A DNA stretch of 64,000 nucleotides from Candidatus Cryptobacteroides onthequi (GTDB lineage: Bacteria; Bacteroidota; Bacteroidia; Bacteroidales; UBA932). Below the pieces are notes generated by a model, which worked only from the letters and a program-made list of their open reading frames with translations, had not been told where the DNA came from and searched no databases. The stretch covers positions 1 to 64,000 of the forward strand of contig JAGHSA010000001.1 in assembly GCA_018066125.1 (NCBI GenBank), read 5' to 3'. Shown piece by piece: positions 26,366 to 36,712 of this stretch. The first letter of the stretch is position 1; each line of letters begins with the position of its first letter. The translations under genes and the position numbers were made by a program.

Positions 26366-28903
26366 ATGACGAAAGTACATGCTATCATTGCTGCAGCGTC
26401 GCTTATCGCTGCGGGGTGTGCACAATCCCCGGTTCCCAACAGGTATGACTCCATATTTGACAGTGACCATCTGGACTATATTGCCTTCCCGATAGGCGGT
26501 ATGGGAGCCGGAATGTTCTGCCTTGAAGGGACTGGAGCCATCTCGCATATGTCAGTCAGGAATCATCCTGACCTTTTCAATGAGCCTGCAATGTTTGCCG
26601 CCATCCATGTGAAGGACCTTGAGAATGGTACAAGGGTCGTCGAAGGGCCGGTTCCAGACCGTAAGAAGTTCGGCAATCCAGGTAATGGTACGGGATCCTG
26701 GGGAAAGACTTACGGTCTTCCGAGATATGCGGAGGTCAATTCGTTCGAGGCGAGATTCCCTTTTGCGGTGATAAGCCTTAATGACGAGAGCATGCCGCTG
26801 TCGGCTGAGATTACAGGATGGAGTCCGTTCATCCCGGGAAATGAAGATGATTCCGGACTTCCTGCCGGTGCCATTGAGTACTGCTTTACAAACACTTCAT
26901 CGTCTGCGGTTGAGGCGATTTTCTCTTTCAACTCATCAAATTTCATGGGCTGGGACAATCCGGGGCAGAGTGAGACCGTCAGGATGGAAGGCGGCTTTGC
27001 CCTGAAATGCATCCCGGAGGAACGATATCCATGGGATGAGGGAGCCTTCGCGGTGACAGTTCCTTTTGAGGACAATATGACTGTAGACTGCGGCTGGTTC
27101 CGCGGAGGCTGGTTTGATCCGAAGACTATGGCATGGAACAAGGCGGCCTCTGGGGACACATCTCCGGTGGAGCCGGCTGAAGGTACTACCGGCGGCTCTC
27201 TGTACGTGCCGTTCACTCTTTCACCTGGTGAAAGCAGGACAATCAGGCTTTTAGTCAGCTGGTATGCTCCCACGTCCGATTTGAGGTTCGGCAATGATGC
27301 TGTACAGGCATCTGATTTCGGGGCACGATATGACAAATCTCTCTATGAGGGATACCCTGAGCACTACAGGCCATGGTATTCGGAGAGATTCGGCTCTGTC
27401 GATGAGGTGAGCAGCTATTGGCGCGACAATTATGAGTCCTTACGCGCCCGCACAGAAGCCTTCACTGAGGCATTCTATGATTCCACCCTGCCTGCAGAGG
27501 TGGTTCGTGCCGTGGCGGACAATCTGACCATATTGAAATCCCCGACAGTCTTGCGTCAGCATGATGGAAGATTCTGGGCATATGAGGGAAGTGGGGAGAC
27601 CGGCGGCAGCTGTGCAGGCTCCTGTACTCATGTCTGGAATTACGCGCAGGCGCTGCCTCATCTATTCCCTCGGATGGAGAGAAGCCTGAGGGAGACGGAA
27701 TTCAATGTCAACCAGGATGCATCCGGCCATCAGATGTATCGCAGCGGCCTCCCGATAAGACCTCTGCGTCATGACCATATCTCTGCCTCTGACGGTCAGC
27801 TGGGCGGTGTCATCAAGGCATATCGCGACTGGAGGATCAGTGGCGATACCGATTGGATCCGCGGTCTCTATCCTCAGATAAAGGCAAGCCTCGACTATTG
27901 CATCAGGACTTGGGACCCGCGTGAGGTCGGGGCCATGGAGGAGCCTCACATCACGACCTATGAGAGTGAGTTCTGGGGTGCTGACGGCATGTGTACAAGT
28001 TTCTACGCCGCAGCTCTGGAAGCTTTTGTCGAGATCAGCAGAGGACTCGGGGAGGACTGCACCGGATATGAGGAATTGTATGGGAAGTGCCGGTCCTATA
28101 TGGAGAATGAACTGTGGAACGGAGAATATTTCTATCATGCTGTCAGATGGACAGGGCTCGATGCGAAGGATCCGACACGTCTGACTGGAATCAATGACCA
28201 GGCCTATTCGCCTGAAGCTCTTGCCCTGCTCGAAAAGGAAGGGCCGAAATATCAGTATGGAACAGGATGTCTGTCAGACGGCATCATCGGCAGCTGGATG
28301 GCATTGTCGGCCGGGCTTGAGGATCCTGTCGATCCGGACAAGGTGGCTGAGCATCTCCGTTCTGTCTATAGATACAACCTGAAGAAAGATCTTTTCTATC
28401 ACGCAAACCCTCAGAGACCGGGCTACGCCTTCGGTCATGAAGGGGGGCTGCTTCTGTGCTCATGGCCACATGGCGGCAAACAGAGCCTTCCATTTGTCTA
28501 TTCTGACGAAGTCTGGACCGGCATTGAGTATCAGGTGGCAGCGAATCTCATATTCGAGGGGGAGGTGGAAAAGGGCCTTGACATTGTCAGGACCTGCCTT
28601 GACAGATATGATGGCAGCGTCAGGAACCCTTTCAACGAATATGAGTGCGGCAACTGGTATTCAAGGGCGATGTCTAGCTATTCTCTGCTCCAGGCCATGA
28701 CGGGGGCGAGGTACGATGCGGTCACATCTACTCTCTATCTTGATCCCCGCATCAGTGGCGATTTCCGCTCGTTCATCTCTACGGAGAGAGGTTTCGGTAC
28801 GGTCGGGCTGAGGAACGGCAGACCGTTCCTGGAAGTGCGTGGAGGTGATATTTCTGTCGAAAGATTGGTGGTGTCCGGAAAGGAGATGGACGGTGCACTC
28901 TGA
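26366..28903 (+). CDS. Glycoside hydrolase family 116 lipoprotein
   Basis: The 845-residue lipoprotein has the lipobox LIAAGC at residue 18. The N-terminal beta domain (about 30-330) opens with IAFPIGGMGAGMFCLEGTG, characteristic of GH116/GBA2-type enzymes, and is followed by an alpha/alpha barrel with GGSCAGSCTHVWNYAQALPH. The nucleophile is probably Glu535 in YESEFWG and the acid/base Asp638 in GCLSDGIIG. Family members are retaining beta-glucosidases, beta-xylosidases or N-acetylglucosaminidases. It follows the LytTR regulator by 23 bases and probably shares its transcript. It is not part of a SusCD locus. Substrate is undetermined. Confidence 0.88.
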   Translation: MTKVHAIIAAASLIAAGCAQSPVPNRYDSIFDSDHLDYIAFPIGGMGAGMFCLEGTGAISHMSVRNHPDLFNEPAMFAAIHVKDLENGTRVVEGPVPDRKKFGNPGNGTGSWGKTYGLPRYAEVNSFEARFPFAVISLNDESMPLSAEITGWSPFIPGNEDDSGLPAGAIEYCFTNTSSSAVEAIFSFNSSNFMGWDNPGQSETVRMEGGFALKCIPEERYPWDEGAFAVTVPFEDNMTVDCGWFRGGWFDPKTMAWNKAASGDTSPVEPAEGTTGGSLYVPFTLSPGESRTIRLLVSWYAPTSDLRFGNDAVQASDFGARYDKSLYEGYPEHYRPWYSERFGSVDEVSSYWRDNYESLRARTEAFTEAFYDSTLPAEVVRAVADNLTILKSPTVLRQHDGRFWAYEGSGETGGSCAGSCTHVWNYAQALPHLFPRMERSLRETEFNVNQDASGHQMYRSGLPIRPLRHDHISASDGQLGGVIKAYRDWRISGDTDWIRGLYPQIKASLDYCIRTWDPREVGAMEEPHITTYESEFWGADGMCTSFYAAALEAFVEISRGLGEDCTGYEELYGKCRSYMENELWNGEYFYHAVRWTGLDAKDPTRLTGINDQAYSPEALALLEKEGPKYQYGTGCLSDGIIGSWMALSAGLEDPVDPDKVAEHLRSVYRYNLKKDLFYHANPQRPGYAFGHEGGLLLCSWPHGGKQSLPFVYSDEVWTGIEYQVAANLIFEGEVEKGLDIVRTCLDRYDGSVRNPFNEYECGNWYSRAMSSYSLLQAMTGARYDAVTSTLYLDPRISGDFRSFISTERGFGTVGLRNGRPFLEVRGGDISVERLVVSGKEMDGAL

Positions 28904-28907
28904 TTCC

Positions 28908-29339
28908 TCAGTTTCTGGATCTCTTGGAAGATCTGAGTCTTGAGAAGCTCTCGACCATGAGCTGGTCGGCCCAGATGCCTCTGACTGCGAGTATGTCTCC
29001 TATAGCAGCGACGAGAGGGAAGATTGCTGTGTATTTGAACACTATGCCATCCGGAGCCTTGAAGTAATCTACTGCGATCCATATCTGGAATCCGATAAGC
29101 AGGAGCGCCGCGATGGTAGCCACTCTCATCTGAAGCGGCCTGTGCTTGAAGAGTACAAGCGCGATGATATTGGCGCAGGCGATCGAAATCATCAGATAAA
29201 GGTAGGGGAGTTTTTCTATATAGTTGATGGTCCCTTGTGCTCCGTCAGTGCCGATGGTCACTGCCATGACGCTGAAAAACATTGATATGATAAGTCCTGA
29301 TGCGATTGCAAGGTATAGTGTCTGTACTCTCTGCCACAT
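28908..29339 (-). CDS. DUF4293-family membrane protein
   Basis: The 143-residue protein has four predicted membrane helices. The opening MWQRVQTLYLAIA and the later LAVRGIWADQLMVESFSRLR match DUF4293, a Bacteroidota-restricted family of unknown function. The C terminus is short and basic. A -7 box TATTTTTG (minus strand, 29373-29366) lies about 27 bases before ATG. It converges on GH116 and is divergent from the nucleoside phosphorylase gene. In related genomes the gene often lies near transcription or topology genes; gyrA is nearby here, but not in the same operon. Confidence 0.8.
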   Translation of the reverse strand: MWQRVQTLYLAIASGLIISMFFSVMAVTIGTDGAQGTINYIEKLPYLYLMISIACANIIALVLFKHRPLQMRVATIAALLLIGFQIWIAVDYFKAPDGIVFKYTAIFPLVAAIGDILAVRGIWADQLMVESFSRLRSSKRSRN

Positions 29340-29427
29340 AATGCGTGTTTTTTTTAATGGAAATGCAAAAATAGGAAAATCAGTTGCAAAAAACTATATT
29401 TGACTTTTCTTCACAAGCACCAAAACA

Positions 29428-30300
29428 ATGAGAATACCAGAATCAGAACTTATAATCAATGGAGACGGATCAGTATTCCATCTCCATATCAAGCCGGAAC
29501 AACTCGCTGACAATGTGATACTTGTCGGCGATCCGGGCAGAGTGGACATGTTTGTGCCTCTTCTGTCAGTTATTGAATGCCGCGTAGAGTCGAGGGAGTT
29601 TGTGTCCGTGACCGGCAGATACAATGGCAAACGTGTGACTGTCCTTTCCACAGGTATAGGTACGGATAATATCGATATCGTGGTGACAGAGCTTGATGCC
29701 CTTGCAAATATCGATTTCAATACCCGTGAGGTCAATCCCGTTCACAGGACGCTCAATCTCCTGCGCATCGGTACCAGCGGTGCCATTCAGCCTGAGATCC
29801 CTCTCGGGTCATTTGTGTTCTCGCACATATCGGTCGGCTGCGATGGGCTTCTCAACTGGTATGAGGACAGGGATTCCATCTCTCTCCTTGACTATGAAGA
29901 AGCTTTCAAGAAGCATGTCAAGTGGGACAGGCATCTCCCTGACCCATATTTTGTCAGAGCCAGCGATTTCCTCATCGGGAAGTTCAGGGACTGTACCTAC
30001 AAGGGTATGACTATTTCTGCATCAGGCTTCTATGGACCGCAGGGCAGGGTGGTGCGAAACAGGCTCGCCATGCCTGACATGATCGAGGATTTCTCTTCAT
30101 TCGAGTTCAATGGTGACAAGATCACCAATTTCGAAATGGAAGGTTCCGCCCTCGCAGGTCTTGCCGCCAAGCTTGGGCACAATGCCGGCACTGTATGCTG
30201 CATCATTGCCCACCGTCTGTACAAGGATGCAGATACTGATTACAAACCGCGTGTCCTTGAACTGGTGAAACTCTCTCTTGAAAAACTCACCCAAGACTGA
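29428..30300 (+). CDS. Nucleoside phosphorylase (uridine phosphorylase-like)
   Basis: The 290-residue cytoplasmic protein belongs to the PNP/UDP phosphorylase superfamily. VILVGDPGRVDMF is the phosphate-binding start, STGIGTDNIDIVVTEL the next conserved segment, LLRIGTSGAIQ the nucleoside-site strand and NFEMEGSALAGLA the conserved Glu-Met-Glu ribose-binding segment. These enzymes split nucleosides with phosphate to base and ribose-1-phosphate. Uridine phosphorylase is the closest guess; purine nucleosides are possible. A -7 box TATATTTG lies at 29395-29402. A bidirectional terminator follows. It may complement the nucleoside hydrolase operon at 52387-59904. Confidence 0.87.
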   Translation: MRIPESELIINGDGSVFHLHIKPEQLADNVILVGDPGRVDMFVPLLSVIECRVESREFVSVTGRYNGKRVTVLSTGIGTDNIDIVVTELDALANIDFNTREVNPVHRTLNLLRIGTSGAIQPEIPLGSFVFSHISVGCDGLLNWYEDRDSISLLDYEEAFKKHVKWDRHLPDPYFVRASDFLIGKFRDCTYKGMTISASGFYGPQGRVVRNRLAMPDMIEDFSSFEFNGDKITNFEMEGSALAGLAAKLGHNAGTVCCIIAHRLYKDADTDYKPRVLELVKLSLEKLTQD

Positions 30301-30320
30301 TCTCTTAATGCTGCAATAAT

Positions 30321-30355
30321 AAAAGACCGGCCCTCATTGAGGACCGGTCTCTTTT
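30321..30355. terminator. Bidirectional rho-independent terminator
   Basis: AGACCGG at 30324-30330 pairs with CCGGTCT at 30344-30350, extended by CCTC/GAGG after one mismatch, with a 3-base loop. A-rich sequence on the left and CTTTT on the right let it serve both the phosphorylase gene and the convergent TPR gene. Confidence 0.85.
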
Positions 30356-30370
30356 CATATCATTCGGAAA

Positions 30371-31693
30371 TTACTTGGCAGTGCCCTTGGCAACGATGTC
30401 AGCGTACTTCTCGTAAGCTGCCTTGAAGTTTGCGTCCTCATCGCGGAAACGATAAGTAGCGTTCTTGAGGTACTCAGCTACATTTACCTTGAGAGCGTCA
30501 TCCTTTGAAAGGTTGAATGCCTTCTCGAAAGGTGCGATGCAGTTCTTGAGTGCAGCCTCGAATTCCTCAGCAAGCTTCTGGTACTTTGCATCGTCCATCT
30601 CTGACTGAGCCTTCTCCTGAAGCTCGATGGCCTTGTTGTAGTAGAGGATACCCTCGCCGATGAAACCATACTCATACTCAGGGTTGATCTGCGCGCACTT
30701 CTCGTAAGCAGCGACTGCATCCTCGATCTTGCCGAGCTGGGTGTTGATGTTGCCCTCTACATACCAGAGAGAAGCGTTGTTAGGCTCGTTCTTCTTTGCC
30801 TCGTCGATGAGCTGGAAGAGACGTCCTGTGTCCTCGCCGCTTGAGATGTAGTAGTTGATGAGACCGATGAGGATGCTCTGGCTCTGAGGATATCTTGAGA
30901 AGCCCTTCTCGAGATAACCCTTCATTGCCTCCTTGTTGCCTGCCTTGTCGCAGAGGTCAGCGAGCTTTGCATAGATCTCGCCACCCTCACCCTCGTAGTT
31001 GTACTGGTCGAGGCAGATGTCATACATCTTCTTTGCCCTGTCGTTGTCACCTGCGATCTGTGCGGTGAAGCCGGCGTTGTAGAAAGAGTTGGTATCGATT
31101 GCGGTGCATGGCTTGGTGGCAGATACCACAGCAGCCTTCTCGAAGTACTCGCTGGCAGCCTTCATGTTGCCGAATGTGTACTCGTTGTAAGCGTCCTGTA
31201 CGAGCTTGCCGGAGATGTCCTTGAGTGCGTTTGCGATATCGGCGGTCTTGCTGCCCTTCTCGTCAACCTTGGCAGCCTCCTGGAAAGCCTTGTAAGCCTT
31301 GTCAAGAGCGTCTGTGTAAACAGGCTTTGTCACCTCGATGATCTGGAGTACCTCGTTTGCTGAGAAGTAGAGGTTGCAGTTCTCGTATGTGTCCTTTGTC
31401 ATCTGCTGGCCGTTGACCTCGACAACCTCAGACTTTGCCGGCTTTGAGCCCATCACGAGAGCGAGTTCCTGCTTGCCTGCTCCCACCCATGCGTTTCCAG
31501 CTGGAGCTGAGTATGCATCGATGTAAGCCTGTCCAAGCTTGATCCATGTGGCAACCTTGGTGTTCTTCTTAGGGTTTGCTGCATCAGCCTGAGCCTTCTC
31601 GGCAGCTGCCTTGGCTGCTGATGGAGATTTTACCTGTGCATCGGCGATCTGCATTGAAGCGATAAGTGCCAATACTAAAGCAATCTTTTTCAT
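30371..31693 (-). CDS. Exported tetratricopeptide-repeat protein
   Basis: The 440-residue protein has a signal peptide (MKKIALVLALIASMQIADA). At least four TPR-like helical pairs follow, for example AASEYFEKAAVVS, YNAGFTAQIAGDNDRAKKMY, LWYVEGNINTQLGKIEDAV and YGFIGEGILYYNKAIELQ. It is probably periplasmic and mediates protein contacts; no enzymatic motif is seen. Its start is 21 bases after the gyrA stop, so it is probably cotranscribed with gyrA. Codon use is strongly biased, suggesting abundant expression. Similar lone TPR proteins are common in Bacteroidales but lack a defined role. Confidence 0.8.
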   Translation of the reverse strand: MKKIALVLALIASMQIADAQVKSPSAAKAAAEKAQADAANPKKNTKVATWIKLGQAYIDAYSAPAGNAWVGAGKQELALVMGSKPAKSEVVEVNGQQMTKDTYENCNLYFSANEVLQIIEVTKPVYTDALDKAYKAFQEAAKVDEKGSKTADIANALKDISGKLVQDAYNEYTFGNMKAASEYFEKAAVVSATKPCTAIDTNSFYNAGFTAQIAGDNDRAKKMYDICLDQYNYEGEGGEIYAKLADLCDKAGNKEAMKGYLEKGFSRYPQSQSILIGLINYYISSGEDTGRLFQLIDEAKKNEPNNASLWYVEGNINTQLGKIEDAVAAYEKCAQINPEYEYGFIGEGILYYNKAIELQEKAQSEMDDAKYQKLAEEFEAALKNCIAPFEKAFNLSKDDALKVNVAEYLKNATYRFRDEDANFKAAYEKYADIVAKGTAK

Positions 31694-31714
31694 AAATCTT
31701 TTGGTTAAAAATTA

Positions 31715-34255
31715 TTATTCGTTTTCTGTTGTTTCAGTGTTCTCTGCTGCAGCTGTCTCACCCTCTGCCACTTCTTCTGCTCCGGCGACAGGGGATACCG
31801 CTGCAATGCTGTCGCCTGCCCTGAGGTTGATGAGCTTGACACCCTGAGCTACACGTCCCGTGACTCTGATGTCCTTGACACTCATGCGTATCGTGAGGCC
31901 GGACCTGTTGATGATCATGAGATCCTCGTCCTCCGCAATGCTCTTGATGGCCACAAGGGCTCCGGTCTTCTCGGTGATGTCAAGAGTCTTGACACCCTTG
32001 GCACCTCTCGAGGTGAGTCTGTACTCGTCAGCCTCGGAGCGTTTGCCGTAGCCGTTCTCGCTTACCACGAGTATGGTCCTCTTCTCAGCCTCTGCCGCCT
32101 CCGGATCACATGCGATGATGCCTACGACTTCGTCGTCCTCAGCAATATTTATGCCTCTCACACCCATCGAGGTTCTGCCGAGTTCGCGGGCGTCGTTTTC
32201 ATTGAACCTGACGCATCTTCCGTTGCGTCCCGCAATCATGATTTCGGCATTGCCGTTGGTGAGCACCGCATCGAGGAGGGCATCTCCCTCCTTGAAGTTG
32301 ATGGCGATGAGTCCCTTGTTGCGGCTGCGTGAGTTCGCGTACTCGCTGAGGCAGGTCCTCTTCACGATGCCCTTCTTGGTGCAGAGTACCACAAAGTGCG
32401 ATCCTGTGTATTCAGGGTCTTCGATCTTCTTGGCGTTGAGGTATGTCTTGACCTTGTCGTCAGGATCGATGGCGATGATGTTCTGGATGGCGCGTCCCTT
32501 TGAGGTGCGGGATCCCTCAGGGATCTCATATACCTTGAGGCGGTAGCAGATACCCTTCTCGGTGAAGAAGAGCATCGTCGAGTGCATGTTAGCCACATAG
32601 ATGTGCTCGATGAAGTCCTCGTCGCGTGTCGAACTTGCCTTCTTGCCGACACCTCCGCGGCTCTGTGCCTGGAATTCGGTGAGGGCGGTGCGCTTTATGT
32701 ATCCGAGGTGTGAGATGGTGATGACCACGTCCTCGTCTGCATAGAAGTCTTCAGGGTTGAATTCCTCTGCGCTGAGTGTGATCTCGGTGCGGCGCTTGTC
32801 GCCGTACTTCTCCTTCATCTCCATGGTCTCGGCCTTGATGACCTTCATCTGTTCCTCTACGCTGCCGAGGATCTCGTTGCAGCGCGCGATGAATCTCTCG
32901 AGCTCGTCATACTCTGCCTGGAGTTTGTCTCTTTCGAGTCCGGTGAGCTGGCGGAGCCTCATCTCGCAGATGGCGTTGGCCTGTACTTCGGTGAATCCGA
33001 AACGCTCCATCATCTCGGCCTTTGCGGCGTCAGGGGTTGAAGAGCGGCGGATGATCTGTATGATCTCGTCGATCACATCGATGGCCTTGAGGAGGCCTTC
33101 GAGGATGTGGGCTCTGCGCTGTGCCTTGTCGAGATCGAACTTTGTCCTGCGTATGATGACATCGTGTCTGAAATCCACGAAGTTCTGGATCATCTCCTTG
33201 AGGGAGAGGGTGCGTGGACGGCCCTTGACAAGAGCAACGTTGTTGATCGCGAAGCTTGACTGGAGGCTGGTGTACTTGAAGAGGGTGTTGAGCACAACAT
33301 TGGAGTTGGCTCCGGCCTTGAGTCTGAACACCACGCGCACACCCTCACGGGAAGTCTCGTCGTTGATGTATGAGATGCCGTCGATCTTCTTGTCCTCGAC
33401 CATCTGGCCGATGCGCTCGATCATGTCCTTCTTGTTGACCATGTACGGGATCTCGGTGACCACGATGGTCTCGCGGCCGTTGTCAGCCACCTCGATGTCG
33501 GTCTTGGCCCTGACGACCACTCTTCCGCGTCCTGTCTCGTAGGCATCGACTATGCCCTGGCGTCCCTGGATGATGCCTCCGGTAGGGAAGTCCGGACCCT
33601 TGATGTGCTCCATGAGGCCCTCGGTGGTGATGTCCGGGTCGTCGATGTATGCACAGATGGCGTCGCAGCACTCACTGAGGTTGTGGGGAGCCATGTTGGT
33701 GGCCATACCCACTGCAATGCCCGCCGATCCGTTGAGGAGGAGGAGCGGAAGCTTTGTAGGAAGCACTGTAGGCTCTTCGATGGAATCATCGAAGTTGAGG
33801 GTCATGTCGACCGTGTTCTTGTCGATGTCTCCGAGGACGTCCTCGGCTTTCTTGTCAAGCTTGGCTTCGGTATAACGCATGGCTGCGACAGGGTCGCCGT
33901 CCATCGATCCGAAGTTTCCCTGACCGAATACGAGAGGGTATCTCTGGTTCCAGCTCTGGGCGAGTCTGGCCATGGCGTCATAGACGCTGGAGTCGCCGTG
34001 AGGGTGGAACTTTCCGAGTACCTCGCCGACGATTCTCGCAGACTTCTTGGTCTGTCCGGAGTATGCAAGTCCGAGGCCGTCCATGCCGAAGAGCACTCTT
34101 CTCTGGACCGGTTTCAGACCGTCCCTCACGTCAGGGAGGGCTCGTGAAACGATGACTGACATCGAGTAGTCGATGTACGCAGTCCTCATTTCGTGGTCGA
34201 TCTCAACGGGCTCTATGAACCCGCCGAACTGACCGTTGCTTATCTCTTCACTCAT
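31715..34255 (-). CDS. gyrA: DNA gyrase subunit A
   Basis: The 846-residue topoisomerase subunit starts at ATG 34255; the in-frame ATG at 34294 is only just past the -7 box and is unlikely. The active-site Tyr128 lies in AMRYTEAKL. The quinolone region reads [12 protein letters not shown], with Ser89 and Asp93 in the positions of E. coli Ser83 and Asp87, that is the susceptible-type residues. The C-terminal beta-pinwheel carries a GyrA-box variant, QSRGGVG. With GyrB it introduces negative supercoils using ATP. GyrB is not in the window. The promoter is at 34296-34326. Confidence 0.96.
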   Translation of the reverse strand: MSEEISNGQFGGFIEPVEIDHEMRTAYIDYSMSVIVSRALPDVRDGLKPVQRRVLFGMDGLGLAYSGQTKKSARIVGEVLGKFHPHGDSSVYDAMARLAQSWNQRYPLVFGQGNFGSMDGDPVAAMRYTEAKLDKKAEDVLGDIDKNTVDMTLNFDDSIEEPTVLPTKLPLLLLNGSAGIAVGMATNMAPHNLSECCDAICAYIDDPDITTEGLMEHIKGPDFPTGGIIQGRQGIVDAYETGRGRVVVRAKTDIEVADNGRETIVVTEIPYMVNKKDMIERIGQMVEDKKIDGISYINDETSREGVRVVFRLKAGANSNVVLNTLFKYTSLQSSFAINNVALVKGRPRTLSLKEMIQNFVDFRHDVIIRRTKFDLDKAQRRAHILEGLLKAIDVIDEIIQIIRRSSTPDAAKAEMMERFGFTEVQANAICEMRLRQLTGLERDKLQAEYDELERFIARCNEILGSVEEQMKVIKAETMEMKEKYGDKRRTEITLSAEEFNPEDFYADEDVVITISHLGYIKRTALTEFQAQSRGGVGKKASSTRDEDFIEHIYVANMHSTMLFFTEKGICYRLKVYEIPEGSRTSKGRAIQNIIAIDPDDKVKTYLNAKKIEDPEYTGSHFVVLCTKKGIVKRTCLSEYANSRSRNKGLIAINFKEGDALLDAVLTNGNAEIMIAGRNGRCVRFNENDARELGRTSMGVRGINIAEDDEVVGIIACDPEAAEAEKRTILVVSENGYGKRSEADEYRLTSRGAKGVKTLDITEKTGALVAIKSIAEDEDLMIINRSGLTIRMSVKDIRVTGRVAQGVKLINLRAGDSIAAVSPVAGAEEVAEGETAAAENTETTENE

Positions 34256-34295
34256 ATCTTTTCTGATGATTTTTTTATCACTGCATATAAACACG

Positions 34296-34326
34296 CAAAT
34301 TTAGCAAAATTTCGCCTTTATTCAAA
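34296..34326 (-). promoter_or_regulatory. Promoter of gyrA
   Basis: On the minus strand, TTTG (34326-34323), a 19-base spacer and a perfect -7 box TAAATTTG (34303-34296) precede ATG 34255, giving a leader of about 35 bases. The divergent clpC gene has its own -7 box TACTTTTG at 34334-34341, so the two promoter regions overlap. Confidence 0.8.
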
Positions 34327-34367
34327 TAATCCTTACTTTTGTAAAGTATAGAAAACGGAGATAGGAG

Positions 34368-36704
34368 ATGGAAATGCACATATCGGAAGAACTGACCAGA
34401 ATCATCAGCTATGCCAGGGAGGAAACCATGCGTACGGGGACCTACGGCATATCTGTCGACCATCTTCTTCTCGGCATCCTGCGCCATGAGGACAACGATG
34501 CCGTACGTTCTCTCTGCGATCTCGGAATCGACCCTGCGGACTTCAAGCACTATGTGGAGTCGGAGATAGTGCGCGGCGGCAGCGTCCCCTACTCGGACAA
34601 CGAGCGCATCATCTTTTCCCGCACAGCCCAGAATGTCCTGAATCTCTCCGTTCTCGAGGCCTCACGTTTCGGGGATACGGAGACCCGCGCCGTGCATATG
34701 CTGCTGGCCATCAGCCGTGCAAGTGACAGCATCTGCCAGCCATACATGCTTTCCAAGGCGGTGACTTACGAGGCCCTGTACGCCCATATGCGTGCCAAGG
34801 GCATGCTCCGGAGCAGGCCGAAGCCCTCTTCCGAGGCCGCGGATGATGCCCAGGCCCATGAATCCGGAGCGCAGCAGGAGCCGGCGGCTCCTCAGCAGCA
34901 GGCCCGCTACAGCATAGATGATTTCGGCTATGACCTCACAGAGGCGGCGCTCAGCGGCCAGCTGGATCCCGTAGTCGGCAGAGAACAGGAGATCGCGAGG
35001 GTCGTGGAGATACTCGGACGCCGCAAGAAAAACAATCCCATGCTCATCGGAGAGCCGGGTGTGGGCAAGTCGGCCATAGTCGAGGGCATCGCTCTCCGCA
35101 TAGCCGGCGGCAATATCCCCGCGTCGCTGGCCAAAAAGCGGATTGTATCACTTGATATCGCGTCTGTGGTGGCCGGCACCAGGTACCGCGGCGATTTCGA
35201 GAAGCGCATCAAGGATATCATCGAAGACCTGAAATCACATCAGGAGATCATTCTGTTCATCGACGAATTCCATACGATAGTCGGTGCCGGAGGTGCACAG
35301 GGCAGCCTGGATGCGGCAAACCTCCTCAAGCCGGCCCTTGCAAGAGGGGAGATCCAGTGCATCGGTGCCACCACCATGGATGAGTTCACCAAGATTGTCG
35401 AGAAGGACGGCGCGCTCGACAGACGTTTCCAGAAGATAGTCGTCGAGCCTGCTGACATCTCCCAGACCATATCCATACTCCGCAGCATCAGAGGCAGTTA
35501 TGAGGAGTTTCACTCTGTCAGGTTCACTGACGGTGCCCTCGAGGCCTGCGCACGCCTGACCGACAGGTACGTGACTGACCGCTGCCTTCCTGACAAGGCC
35601 ATCGATGCCATGGACGAAGCCGGATCCATGACCAGACTCAAATTCTCCAGACGCCGCCGTGCAGGAGGCACAGTCGATGCGGACGACATTGCGGCGGTGG
35701 TGTCCAGGATGACTGGCATTCCGGTGAGCAGGGTGGCGGAAAGCGAAGGCACACGCCTTCTCAAGATGAAGGAGCGCCTCAAGTCTCGCATCATAGGGCA
35801 GGACGAAGCCGTAGATACCGTCGTGAGGGCGATACAGCGCAACAGAGCCGGGCTCAAGGCGCCGGACCGGCCGATAGGATCCTTCCTCTTCTTCGGCTCC
35901 ACCGGAGTGGGAAAGACTCAGCTTGCCAAGTGCCTGGCCGAATATCTGTTTGATTCCGAGGACAATATCATACGCATCGATATGAGCGAATACGGGGAGA
36001 AATTCTCCACATCCCGCCTCATAGGCGCGCCTCCCGGCTATGTGGGATATGAGGAGGGCGGCCAGCTCAGCGAGAGGGTCCGCCGCAAGCCGTATTGCGT
36101 GGTGCTTCTCGATGAGATCGAAAAGGCCAATCCGGACATCTACAACCTGCTTCTCCAGGTGCTTGATGACGGCCGTCTCACGGATTCCAACGGCCGCACC
36201 GTAAGTTTCCGCAACACCATCGTGATCATGACCTCCAACGTCGGCACGCGCGAACTCGAGGAGTACGGCAACGGAATAGGCTTCTCGCAGTCCGCCCGCA
36301 ATGTGTCCGACAACAGGCATCACGTCCTGGAGAAAGCCATACGCAAGACTTTCCCTCCGGAGTTCATCAACAGGGTGGACGAGAGGGTTTTCTTCAATCC
36401 TCTAACCCGCGAGGATCTGGAAAAGATCATCGATATCGAGCTTGCGGATCTGAGAAGGAGGGTGAGGGAGGCCGGTTACCAGCTTTCCGTGACTTCCGCA
36501 GCCAAGAGGTTCGTGGCGGAAAGCGGATACGACCCGGTTTATGGAGCAAGGCCGCTCAAGCGTGCTGTCACCAGGCTCATAGAGGACCCGGTGTCGGAGC
36601 GTATCATCTCCGACAGGATGCTCGGTCACAAGAATGCCGGAGAAGGAAAAACCCTGCTCAAGGTCACTCTGGGCGACGATAAGCAGGGCATAAAAGTCAT
36701 ATAG
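34368..36704 (+). CDS. Clp protease ATP-binding subunit, ClpA/ClpC type without the middle domain
   Basis: The 778-residue AAA+ unfoldase has a Clp N-domain (repeat starts ELTRIISYA), an acidic/Gln-rich linker (about 150-180), and two ATPase modules with Walker A motifs GEPGVGKSA (about residue 228) and GSTGVGKTQ (about 510). Between them, the coiled-coil M/UVR domain of ClpC and ClpB is absent: [20 protein letters not shown] runs directly into the second module. An IGF tripeptide near 635 suits ClpP docking. It therefore resembles ClpA in architecture. It would feed proteins to ClpP, which is not encoded here. It is divergent from gyrA. Confidence 0.88.
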   Translation: MEMHISEELTRIISYAREETMRTGTYGISVDHLLLGILRHEDNDAVRSLCDLGIDPADFKHYVESEIVRGGSVPYSDNERIIFSRTAQNVLNLSVLEASRFGDTETRAVHMLLAISRASDSICQPYMLSKAVTYEALYAHMRAKGMLRSRPKPSSEAADDAQAHESGAQQEPAAPQQQARYSIDDFGYDLTEAALSGQLDPVVGREQEIARVVEILGRRKKNNPMLIGEPGVGKSAIVEGIALRIAGGNIPASLAKKRIVSLDIASVVAGTRYRGDFEKRIKDIIEDLKSHQEIILFIDEFHTIVGAGGAQGSLDAANLLKPALARGEIQCIGATTMDEFTKIVEKDGALDRRFQKIVVEPADISQTISILRSIRGSYEEFHSVRFTDGALEACARLTDRYVTDRCLPDKAIDAMDEAGSMTRLKFSRRRRAGGTVDADDIAAVVSRMTGIPVSRVAESEGTRLLKMKERLKSRIIGQDEAVDTVVRAIQRNRAGLKAPDRPIGSFLFFGSTGVGKTQLAKCLAEYLFDSEDNIIRIDMSEYGEKFSTSRLIGAPPGYVGYEEGGQLSERVRRKPYCVVLLDEIEKANPDIYNLLLQVLDDGRLTDSNGRTVSFRNTIVIMTSNVGTRELEEYGNGIGFSQSARNVSDNRHHVLEKAIRKTFPPEFINRVDERVFFNPLTREDLEKIIDIELADLRRRVREAGYQLSVTSAAKRFVAESGYDPVYGARPLKRAVTRLIEDPVSERIISDRMLGHKNAGEGKTLLKVTLGDDKQGIKVI

Positions 36705-36712
36705 GCGCAGTC

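Noticed and set aside
35235..36323. A 362-codon minus-strand frame inside the Clp ATPase gene
   Set aside because: Lies entirely opposite conserved AAA+ motifs, with no recognisable domain.
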